Both the position numbers and the translations under genes were made by a program. Of a DNA stretch of 16,038 nt, positions 8,221-14,059 are shown in pieces. The first letter of the stretch is position 1; the number at the start of each line of letters is the position of its first letter. Source of the stretch: Planctomycetota bacterium (GTDB lineage Bacteria; Planctomycetota; Planctomycetia; Isosphaerales; Isosphaeraceae); the NCBI GenBank assembly GCA_021777685.1, contig JAJYDH010000089.1, positions 1 to 16,038 of the forward strand, read 5' to 3'. The notes below the pieces were generated by a model. The model was not told the origin of the DNA. It did not search any database and saw only the letters and a program-made list of their open reading frames with translations.

Positions 8221-8544
8221 CGGCGGGAGCCCCCGGGCGAGCTGGCGGTGAAGCCGATCCCGGGGAGTCCATCGAAGCCGGCCCGAAGGAGACCTTCGAA
8301 TCCGGCCGCGTCCCATCCCTGGTCCCGGCGATCACGCGAGATGCCAGCCCTCCCGGCCGCACTCCTCTTATCGGAGGAGCTTTGAGCGATCGTGACCGAT
8401 ATCGACCGGAGTGACGTCGTGCCGGTTCCGGCCCTGCGGAGCCTTCCACGCTTGACGGCTGCGCGGCCATTCAGGTCGAACCGGTCGCCCGGTTCGTGGA
8501 AGAAATACCGCCGTCCGTCGTATCGCCCGAATCGGGAGGGAGGC
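8221..8544. other. Leader or intergenic interval upstream of the hydrolase
   Basis: On the reverse strand this separates the small basic protein from the hydrolase. Up to 96 bases of it become coding if the hydrolase starts at 8316. I found no convincing promoter hexamers. The one clear structure is the stem-loop at 8362-8379. A long antisense frame on the + strand starts at a GTG at 8392, but it runs through two better-supported reverse genes and is not credible. Confidence 0.4.
8362..8379. other. Perfect 6-bp stem-loop CTCCTC/GAGGAG
   Basis: CTCCTC (8362-8367), a six-base loop, and GAGGAG (8374-8379) form a perfect hairpin in the leader of the reverse-strand hydrolase. No T-run follows on either strand, so it is a poor intrinsic terminator. 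It could be a leader structure or chance. Confidence 0.35.
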
Positions 8545-8688
8545 TCAGAGCCCGGCGCCGCCGAGGTGCTTGCGCTTCCGGGGATTTCGGACGCCGTGAC
8601 GCTTGACCCGGCGCCCCTTGGCGACGGGCGAGCTGTCGGCCTTCTTGCGCCATTTGTAGGTCTTGCGATTCTTCGACTTCGTCTTCAT
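8545..8688 (-). CDS. 47-residue highly basic small protein, function unknown
   Basis: This short gene begins MKTKSKNRKTYKWRKKADSS and ends KRKHLGGAGL. Nineteen of its 47 residues are Lys or Arg (11 Lys, 8 Arg), with two His and one Asp as the only acid, so it should bind nucleic acid or ribosomal RNA. The ATG at 8688 has GGAG about eight bases upstream on the reverse strand. Lysine is encoded almost entirely by AAG, matching the GC-biased codon use of the neighbours. Length and composition resemble small ribosomal or nucleoid proteins, but I could not match it to L34, L35, L36 or THX. It sits 129 bases downstream of the LEPR-XLL Ig-like gene. I infer it is real from codon use, ribosome site and composition; the role is unknown. 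Confidence 0.7.
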   Translation of the reverse strand: MKTKSKNRKTYKWRKKADSSPVAKGRRVKRHGVRNPRKRKHLGGAGL

Positions 8689-8817
8689 GGCGCTCTCCGG
8701 CTCCGGTCGCGTTCGAAAGCGAGAAAGGGACCATTGTGCGGTCCCTCGCTCGCGGAATCAAGTCGAACCTCGGGAAACTCGCCGGATCGCGCCGTCGGGG
8801 GCGATCCGGCTCGCGGA

Positions 8818-9714
8818 TCATCTCGGGATCGGCGGGGTGACGACCCGGAAGGTGAAGATGGGACTCGGGTCGCTGATGATGCCGGAATCCTCGACGCGGG
8901 TCCGGACGGTGTAAGTGCCATCGGGGAGCGGATTGGCGAACTGCACCGTGTAGACGCCCGTGGTCGAATTGACCGACGTCTCGCCGAGCACGACCTTGTT
9001 GTGCCGGTCGACGATCTGGATATTGACCCCGATCGCGTAGTTGCCGGTGAGGCTCGGCCGATGGTTGTGGGTGATCGGGATCTTGCCGTTGTTGCCGTTG
9101 TGATCGGCGCCGAGCAGCGACGGCACGTTGGGATAGACCAGCGGGCTGCCCGAGCCCAGCGCCAGCTCCAGGACCGTCGCATAGTCGTTGGTCGCGACGA
9201 TATTCGAGTTGGGCTGCGTCGAGTCGTAATTGACCAGTTGCGTCATCTGAACCTGGAGGTCGGCGACGATCCCGGGGGAGGCCCCCGAGGCGACGAGGGC
9301 CGCGCCGAAGTCGCGGTTCAGGGCCGAGGCGGTCTTCGGTGTGATGTTCGCATACGGTTGGGCCTTGCGGAGATCGAGGTTGAACGTCGAGATCACCGAC
9401 GGATTCCCATAATGGAACGAGGCGACCAGCGCGTTCAGGTCATTCTGGATATTCTGGACTGTCGGCTGCGGGACGACATTATCCTTGTTGAGCAGCCCGA
9501 TAAAGTATGGAAGATTTGAAATGTGTCTACGCTTTGCCTCGACCGTCTCCTGCGGCAGTCCGGCGCCGTCGATCTGCGCCCCGGCGGGGCCCGTGGAGTA
9601 TGGATTGAGCCCATTGACCGCGGGGGCGAGCGGGGCGAACGCGGAGGTGCTGAGGACCTGGCGTTGTTCCAGGCCCTCGGACGAGGGAACGAAGCGGCGG
9701 CGGCGGCGATCCAT
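8818..9714 (-). CDS. LEPR-XLL-like exported protein with C-terminal Ig-like domain
   Basis: A 298-residue protein of unknown function, probably exported. The N-terminus MDRRRRRFVPSSEGLEQRQV is an Arg cluster followed by GLEQRQVLSTSA (residues 14-25), a variant of the planctomycete LEPR-XLL signature; there is no classical hydrophobic signal. The middle (about 60-200) is alpha-helical in character with no catalytic motif. Residues about 220-292 look like an Ig-like beta-sandwich, with GVYTVQFANPLPDGTYTVRT and DPSPIFTFRVV. I chose the ATG at 9714 because GGGAGG lies about eight bases upstream on the reverse strand. The frame extends to a GTG at 9777, but that start lies inside a small hairpin (9763-9778) and has no ribosome site. 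A scaffold or surface-adhesion role is conceivable but not shown. The two adjacent LEPR-XLL genes on one strand suggest related location more than shared function. Confidence 0.8.
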   Translation of the reverse strand: MDRRRRRFVPSSEGLEQRQVLSTSAFAPLAPAVNGLNPYSTGPAGAQIDGAGLPQETVEAKRRHISNLPYFIGLLNKDNVVPQPTVQNIQNDLNALVASFHYGNPSVISTFNLDLRKAQPYANITPKTASALNRDFGAALVASGASPGIVADLQVQMTQLVNYDSTQPNSNIVATNDYATVLELALGSGSPLVYPNVPSLLGADHNGNNGKIPITHNHRPSLTGNYAIGVNIQIVDRHNKVVLGETSVNSTTGVYTVQFANPLPDGTYTVRTRVEDSGIISDPSPIFTFRVVTPPIPR

Positions 9715-9828
9715 CGCGCGGGCCTCCCGGCTGTTGGCGATTCGGCTCAGGTCAGGGGGTTCGGTGGCGGGCGCCACCCCGGTCGAGAGGTGCGTGGTCG
9801 AAGTGAGGCGGTGTTCTACCGGATTCGC

Positions 9829-10416
9829 TCAAGTCTGGCCAGCCGGATTCCGATCAATCCGGCCCTCGGACTCCAGGAGCATCCGGAGGTAAGAGCGAGG
9901 CTCGACCTCGACCAGCCCCAGCTCCCGGGCCAGGGCGAGCACGGCGATCTGGGCGCCCAGGGTGTCCTCCTCGACCTCGGCCAGGGTCTCGACCTCGGCG
10001 AACGTCCCCAGCCCTTCCGCCTCGTCGAGCGCGACGGCCATCCGCCGCCCCTCGAAATCCAGGTGGTATTCCGACCTCATCTTGCGGACGACGGCGACCG
10101 GCCGGAAGCCCAGGAGGTCGAACGCCCTGGCCAGTTGCCTCCGGGCGTCGGCCCCCTCGGCGAACGCGACCTCGATCTCCTCGCGGGTCTTCGCCGGCCC
10201 GCCGAGCTTGGCCCCCTTGTAGGTGATCCGGTTCAGAGCCCCTTCGCTCCTGATCCGGAACGCCTCGCCGGACGCGGCGAAGTCCCTCGAAGGATGCGCC
10301 AGATAGGCGTCCTCGTGCCGGACCGGAGGCCGGAGCTCGATCCCTCGGTCGACGAGCCGGCGTTCCAGGTCGTCATGATCCGCGACCCGGAACTTGATCT
10401 CGATCTCGAACCCCAT
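9829..10416 (-). CDS. CYTH-domain protein, class IV adenylate cyclase-like
   Basis: CYTH-fold enzymes act on triphosphates inside a beta-tunnel; members include CyaB-type class IV adenylate cyclases and thiamin-triphosphatase or inorganic triphosphatase relatives. The signature ExExK is EIEIK at residues 4-8. Further tunnel-lining charges are seen in AFRIRSEG (52-59), ITYKG (64-68), KTREEIE (76-82), KMRSEYHLD (112-120) and ALDEAEGLGTFAEVE (129-143). Length (195 residues) fits the CyaB type better than the longer ygiF type. The ATG at 10416 places the signature immediately at the N-terminus, as expected. The substrate cannot be settled from sequence: cAMP synthesis is one option, triphosphate hydrolysis another. 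The 114-base gap to the next reverse gene holds a small inverted repeat (9763-9768/9773-9778). It diverges from the esterase gene with 115 bases between starts. Confidence 0.88.
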   Translation of the reverse strand: MGFEIEIKFRVADHDDLERRLVDRGIELRPPVRHEDAYLAHPSRDFAASGEAFRIRSEGALNRITYKGAKLGGPAKTREEIEVAFAEGADARRQLARAFDLLGFRPVAVVRKMRSEYHLDFEGRRMAVALDEAEGLGTFAEVETLAEVEEDTLGAQIAVLALARELGLVEVEPRSYLRMLLESEGRIDRNPAGQT

Positions 10417-10460
10417 CGCGAGCCCTCGCTTCCTGATCCTTGGCGCGTCCTCCCGAGTCG

Positions 10461-10490
10461 GGTATACCGCATTTCAAGGCCCGTCGACAA
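10461..10490 (-). promoter_or_regulatory. Possible promoter of the CYTH gene
   Basis: On the reverse strand TTGTCG (10490-10485) and TATACC (10466-10461) are 18 bases apart, each matching consensus at four of six positions. They lie 45 bases before the CYTH start. This is a weak prediction. Confidence 0.3.
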
Positions 10491-10531
10491 CCCGGGTCGT
10501 GACGATCCCGATCCCGACGGCGGCCCCGACC

Positions 10532-11764
10532 ATGCCCAACCTGCCCTCGCGAACCGCGTCAATCGTCCTGATCGGCCTCTCGCTCGTCGCGGCGACGGTC
10601 CGGGCCCAGCCTCCCGGTCGGATGGTCGGCCCCTGGGACCTTGGGGAGCTGAAACAGGTCCCCTCGTCGAGCTGGGGCGAGGACAAGGACCGGGTCCGCG
10701 AGGTCTATTACGAAGGGGCGAAGCTCGACGGCAAGCCGACCCGGGTCTTCGGCTATTATGCCCGTCCCGAAACGGGTGACGGGCCGTTCCCGGCGATGCT
10801 GCTGGTCCACGGTGGCGGGGGCAAGGCGTTCTCCGGATGGGCCCGGCTCTGGGCCGACCGAGGATACGTCGCGCTGGCGATGGACCTCGCCGGGCACGGG
10901 CCCGACGGCAAGCGGCTGCCCGACGGCGGCCCTGGGCAGGACGACCCGACCAAATTTCGCGACTTCGACCCGGCCCGGCCCGAATCGATGTGGACCTATC
11001 ATGCGGTCGCCGCCATCGTCAGAGGCCACTCGCTCCTGGCCGCCCGCGAAGAGGTCGACGCCGGCCGGGTCGGCGTGACCGGGATCAGTTGGGGCGGCTA
11101 CCTGACCTGCATCGTGGCGGGGGTCGACGACCGGCTCAAGGTGGCCGTGCCGGTCTACGGCTGCGGGTTCCTCCACGAGGACAGCGTCTGGAAAGCTTCC
11201 CAGTTCGACCGGATGACGCCCGACCGGCGAGACCGCTGGGTCGGCACCTTCGACCCCTCGAAATACCTCCCGCGCGTCCGCTGCCCGATCCTCTTCGTCA
11301 ACGGGACCAACGACTTCGCCTATCCCCTGGACAGCTATCGACGCTCCTACGAGGCGGTGCCCGGCTTCGAGGACCTGGCCAACCCCGACCGGCTTTGCGT
11401 GACCCTCCGGATGCCCCACGGCCACGAGCAGGGATGGAAGCCGAAGGAAATCGGCATCTTCGTCGACGGCGTCCTCAAGCAGGGGGAACCGCTCGCCAAG
11501 CTCGCTGGGCCCGCCATGCAGGGCGGCCGGATCTCGGCGAAATTCGCCTCGAAGGCCCCCATCGAGAAGGCCGAGTTGCTCTACGCGATCGACGCCGGGC
11601 CGTGGCCCATGCGGGAGTGGAAGGCCGTCCCGGCCACGATCGAGGGCGAGATCGTCGGGGCCCCCCTGCCCCCGGGTCGTCCGCTCGTCGCCTTCCTGAA
11701 TGTCGTCGATAGGCGGGGGGCCGTCGTCAGCTCCCCGTATCTTGTCGTGCCGAAGGCCGATTGA
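10532..11764 (+). CDS. Secreted dienelactone hydrolase/acetyl xylan esterase-like protein
   Basis: Exported alpha/beta hydrolase of 410 residues, probably an esterase acting on carbohydrate esters or similar substrates in the periplasm or outside. A classical signal peptide spans about residues 1-25 (hydrophobic core SIVLIGLSLVAATV, cleavage after VRA). The oxyanion region is LLVHGGGG (90-97). The nucleophile is Ser186 in GISWGG, the acid Asp261 in NGTNDFAYP, and the base His296 or His298 in MPHGHEQGW. Residues about 330-405 look like a beta-sandwich appendage. The ATG at 10532 gives the signal peptide; an in-frame ATG at 10394 would overlap the divergent CYTH gene and bury it. No strong ribosome site is visible. 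S9-type peptidases share this fold, so peptidase activity is an alternative. A 14-bp palindrome starts seven bases after the stop. Confidence 0.88.
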   Translation: MPNLPSRTASIVLIGLSLVAATVRAQPPGRMVGPWDLGELKQVPSSSWGEDKDRVREVYYEGAKLDGKPTRVFGYYARPETGDGPFPAMLLVHGGGGKAFSGWARLWADRGYVALAMDLAGHGPDGKRLPDGGPGQDDPTKFRDFDPARPESMWTYHAVAAIVRGHSLLAAREEVDAGRVGVTGISWGGYLTCIVAGVDDRLKVAVPVYGCGFLHEDSVWKASQFDRMTPDRRDRWVGTFDPSKYLPRVRCPILFVNGTNDFAYPLDSYRRSYEAVPGFEDLANPDRLCVTLRMPHGHEQGWKPKEIGIFVDGVLKQGEPLAKLAGPAMQGGRISAKFASKAPIEKAELLYAIDAGPWPMREWKAVPATIEGEIVGAPLPPGRPLVAFLNVVDRRGAVVSSPYLVVPKAD

Positions 11765-12225
11765 ATTGAGTTGCTCGCGAGCAATAGTTGACCCACAGAG
11801 AAATTCTCCGGCCAGTTCTGGGCAATCCTGTTCCGAATAACCAATTGACCGCCGAAGGTCACCCGTTCAGGAGAGGAGGCCGGAGGAAGAAACACGAATC
11901 CAACCGCAAAAGCCCTTGCTCCTTCTCAAGTTGCGTCGAGGGCCCGGATTGAGTTCGGCGATTCGAAGGCCGGCAAGACCAACCCAACCCCCGAAGACAA
12001 CGGTTATCAGACGAACCCACTTACAATCGGTCCGACCCGGTCGATACCAACTCTTGATCGTGCGGCAAAACACAAAGCCAACCCGCCCGATCTTGCGGAG
12101 GCTTATTCTCCGTCTGAAGGAATAATATCGCCGCTCGGGATGTCGGAAGAACCGGGTTTTTGACAGGCAATCAGTTTCCCATCCGATCGAAGTTGGATGC
12201 GACCCGATGCCCGCATCGATCTGGC
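11765..12225. other. Lower-GC noncoding interval, about 460 bp
   Basis: This stretch lies between the esterase stop and the promoter of the PEP-CTERM gene and has visibly lower GC than the genes around it. I recognise no gene, RNA or mobile element. Frames of 60-100 residues on either strand lack ribosome sites and GC-biased codon use. A small inverted repeat CGGAG/CTCCG (12096-12100 and 12108-12112) has no T-run after it. TTGACA occurs at 12160-12165 without a good -10 element at the right distance. It may be a decayed gene or an untranscribed spacer. Confidence 0.5.
11771..11784. repeat. Perfect 14-bp palindrome after the esterase gene
   Basis: TTGCTCGCGAGCAA reads identically on both strands and starts seven bases after the esterase TGA. 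It could fold as a five-base stem with a CGCG loop and help end transcription, although no T-run follows. It could equally be a protein binding site. Confidence 0.5.
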
Positions 12226-12254
12226 TTGACCATTCTCATTTTTCGGAGCATGAT
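12226..12254 (+). promoter_or_regulatory. Predicted sigma70-type promoter of the PEP-CTERM gene
   Basis: TTGACC (12226-12231) and CATGAT (12249-12254) are 17 bases apart, with five and four consensus matches. Transcription would start near 12261, about 50 bases before the chosen ATG. This is a prediction from sequence. Confidence 0.45.
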
Positions 12255-12310
12255 CGCCCGCGTCCACCGACTGATATCAACCAATGAGTCTCCGGCCACG
12301 GGGGGATGAG

Positions 12311-13531
12311 ATGCCTAGATTGATGAAGATGCTCGGCCTCCTATTGATGGCGACGGCAATCTTGAAATCGGCCGATTCCGAGGTCCGCGCGAGCGGCGTT
12401 TATTCGGTCACGCCGCTGGGGGTCTATAGCTCGTCTGTTCCGGAGGGCTTCGAGGCCGGGACGATTGACAACTCGGGCCGGGTCTACGGCTGGTGGACCA
12501 GTTCGAACAAGACCTATACGACCGTCTATCACAGCCGGTCTAACGGCAACGTGACATTCCTCGTCCCCGACCCGGCGAACTCCACGGCGGCCACGGGCTC
12601 GGCGTCCCAGGTCCTGGCCGCGACGGCGAATAACACAGGCAGTACCATCGGCGACAATATCACGGGGACCCAGGGGATTCTCGTCGGCCCCACCGGGCAA
12701 GTCACAAATCTGCCGGGTTTCCCCACCGCGATAAACGACTCGGGCACGGTCGTCGGGTTGCGCGCGGACCCGTCAAGCTCTCAATTCCCCTTCGCCCCCT
12801 ATCTCTACAGCAACGGCACGACCCACTCGATCCCCACCGCGCCAGGCACGACGTATAACATTCCCGACGCCATCAACAACTCCGGCGAGATCGTCGTTTA
12901 CACGAACTCCACTTCCACGACGAGTCCGGCGGCCCAGGCCTTCACGCTCAACGGGACGACCTGGACCGACTTGGGCACGCTCGGCGGCCCGATGAGCCGG
13001 GGGACGGCGATCAACTCCGCGGGCGACGTCGTGGGCTATTCGACACCCTCGGCGACGGCCCCCTATCAAGCGTTCCTGGTCCCGAACGGCGGCTCGATGA
13101 TCGGCCTGGGCACGCTCCCCGGTGGCATGAGCAGTGTCGCTAACGCCATCAATGACAATGGACAGATTGTCGGCTGGTCCGCCGTCAACGGATACCCGGT
13201 CGAGCATGCCTACATCTATCAAAACGGTGTCATGGAAGACCTCAACGCTCTCATTTCTCCGGGCAGTGGATGGACCCTGACCAACGCACTCTCGATCAAT
13301 GACGCCGGGCAGATCACCGCGATCGGTCAGCAGGCGGGCGGCAACCTCGAGTCCATCCTGTTGAATCCGCCCGGCATGGCCCCGGCCGTCGCGCCCGTCT
13401 TCCCGCCCGGCCAGCCGACGCCCGCCCCCGAGCCATCGACGCTCGTCGCCTTCGGCGTCCTGGCAGTGGGCCTCGCCCGTCGGTTCGTCCGCTTTCGATC
13501 GACGTCTCATCGGCGATCGATCGCCGAGTAG
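12311..13531 (+). CDS. PEP-CTERM exported protein with HAF repeats
   Basis: A 406-residue exported protein of the HAF extracellular-repeat type; the biological role is unknown. An N-terminal signal (core MLGLLLMATAIL, probable cleavage after VRA near residue 27) is followed by six copies of a motif of the form xIN-x-x-G-x-VVG. They start near residues 51 (TIDNSGRVYG), 140, 187, 233 (AINSAGDVVG), 279 (AINDNGQIVG) and 328, about 40-90 residues apart, with DLGTLGG and GLGTLPGG linkers. The C-terminus has a PEP-CTERM sorting signal: PEPST (373-377), a hydrophobic stretch 378-389 and an Arg-rich tail. This targets the protein for exosortase-type processing, known for the family. I chose the ATG at 12311, with a G-rich ribosome site a few bases upstream, over an in-frame ATG at 12284. 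No exosortase gene is in the window. Confidence 0.9.
   Translation: MPRLMKMLGLLLMATAILKSADSEVRASGVYSVTPLGVYSSSVPEGFEAGTIDNSGRVYGWWTSSNKTYTTVYHSRSNGNVTFLVPDPANSTAATGSASQVLAATANNTGSTIGDNITGTQGILVGPTGQVTNLPGFPTAINDSGTVVGLRADPSSSQFPFAPYLYSNGTTHSIPTAPGTTYNIPDAINNSGEIVVYTNSTSTTSPAAQAFTLNGTTWTDLGTLGGPMSRGTAINSAGDVVGYSTPSATAPYQAFLVPNGGSMIGLGTLPGGMSSVANAINDNGQIVGWSAVNGYPVEHAYIYQNGVMEDLNALISPGSGWTLTNALSINDAGQITAIGQQAGGNLESILLNPPGMAPAVAPVFPPGQPTPAPEPSTLVAFGVLAVGLARRFVRFRSTSHRRSIAE
13511..13526. repeat. Perfect 16-bp palindrome at the end of the HAF gene
   Basis: CGGCGATCGATCGCCG is fully self-complementary and lies in the last codons of the PEP-CTERM gene, three bases before the TAG. It could fold as a six-base stem with a TCGA loop. 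No T-run follows, so termination is uncertain. It contains two GATC sites. Confidence 0.5.
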
Positions 13532-13610
13532 ATGGGGCCGGAAACGCATTGCCGAGAATGCATCGGTCCGCATTGCCATCGGAAACGGTCCGACCTCTTT
13601 CGTGCTGACC

Positions 13611-13639
13611 TTGACTGGCGCGGTCTCGATCCCTTAAAT
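13611..13639 (+). promoter_or_regulatory. Predicted sigma70-type promoter of rpsR
   Basis: TTGACT (13611-13616) and TTAAAT (13634-13639) are 17 bases apart, with five and four consensus matches. The start would be near 13646, about 83 bases before the rpsR ATG. An independent promoter fits with rpsR standing alone here. Confidence 0.5.
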
Positions 13640-13728
13640 TGGTGGTTTCCCGACCCTTGGCCCCGGTTCAAGGTCGCCGTGCGTCGACGCGTCGGACGCG
13701 TTACCGTCAGTCAGAGGACACCCGCGTT

Positions 13729-13971
13729 ATGCCTCGGAAGAAATTCGGTCGAAACCGGAAAAATCGCTGCCGGTTCTGCACCCCGGAAGGTTGCCCTCGC
13801 CCGGCGTATGTCGATTACAAGGACATCGGGCTCCTGAAGAAGCTCTGCACCAACCAGAGCAAGATGTTCTCCCGGAAGCGGAGCGGCAACTGCGCGGCGT
13901 TCCAGCGGGCGGCCAGCGACGCGGTCAAGCGGGCCCGGTTCATGGCGCTGATCCCCTACGTCGGCGAGTGA
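13729..13971 (+). CDS. rpsR: Small ribosomal subunit protein bS18
   Basis: Protein of the 30S platform that pairs with S6 and contacts 16S rRNA. The 80-residue sequence has the S18 core: YKDIGLLKKL (30-39), the loop FSRKRSGNCAAFQRAA (47-62) and the C-terminal helix AVKRARFMALIPYV. It is the zinc-type form, with Cys14 and Cys17 in CRFC, Cys40 and Cys55, plus an extra Cys22 within an inserted PEGCPRPAYV segment that most S18 proteins lack. I chose the ATG at 13729 because AGAGGA (13713-13718) lies ten bases upstream and the N-terminus MPRKKFGRNRKNR is typical. Most bacteria place rpsR between rpsF or ssb and rplI; none of those is adjacent. It converges with the DUF1570 gene across a strong stem-loop. 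Confidence 0.95.
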   Translation: MPRKKFGRNRKNRCRFCTPEGCPRPAYVDYKDIGLLKKLCTNQSKMFSRKRSGNCAAFQRAASDAVKRARFMALIPYVGE

Positions 13972-14016
13972 GCCGAACTGAGCCCAGGGGTGAGGCGAAG
14001 GCGGCAAAGACACCGA

Positions 14017-14055
14017 GGGCCGGCGTCGTCCCACGCTCGGAGACGACGCCGGCCC
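14017..14055. terminator. Bidirectional stem-loop between convergent genes
   Basis: A perfect 14-bp inverted repeat (GGGCCGGCGTCGTC at 14017-14030 and its complement at 14042-14055) with an 11-base loop sits between the rpsR stop and the DUF1570 gene stop, only four bases beyond the latter. The position fits a shared terminator. Neither flank has a proper T-run, so it may work as an RNA-end stabiliser or with Rho. Confidence 0.65.
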
Positions 14056-14059
14056 GGCG

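Noticed and set aside
8471..8821. Reverse frame of 116 codons overlapping the small basic gene
   Set aside because: It is an out-of-frame reading of the same DNA. The 47-residue frame has the ribosome site and matching codon use, and this one does not.
8392..9519. Forward open frame of 375 codons with a GGAGGAG-like sequence upstream
   Set aside because: It is antisense to both the 47-residue basic gene and the LEPR-XLL protein, its apparent ribosome site is one arm of a hairpin, and the translation has no domain-like features.
9523..10779. Forward open frame of 418 codons across the CYTH gene
   Set aside because: Antisense to the CYTH protein, which carries the ExExK signature, and it overlaps the start of the esterase gene in a different frame.
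11867..12125. Frames of about 68-69 codons on both strands in the low-GC gap, considered as a transposase remnant
   Set aside because: No DDE, HTH or terminal inverted repeat could be recognised, and neither strand has a ribosome site.
12160..12188. TTGACA at 12160-12165 as a promoter -35 element
   Set aside because: No acceptable -10 hexamer lies 16-18 bases downstream; the TTGACC/CATGAT pair further on is better placed.
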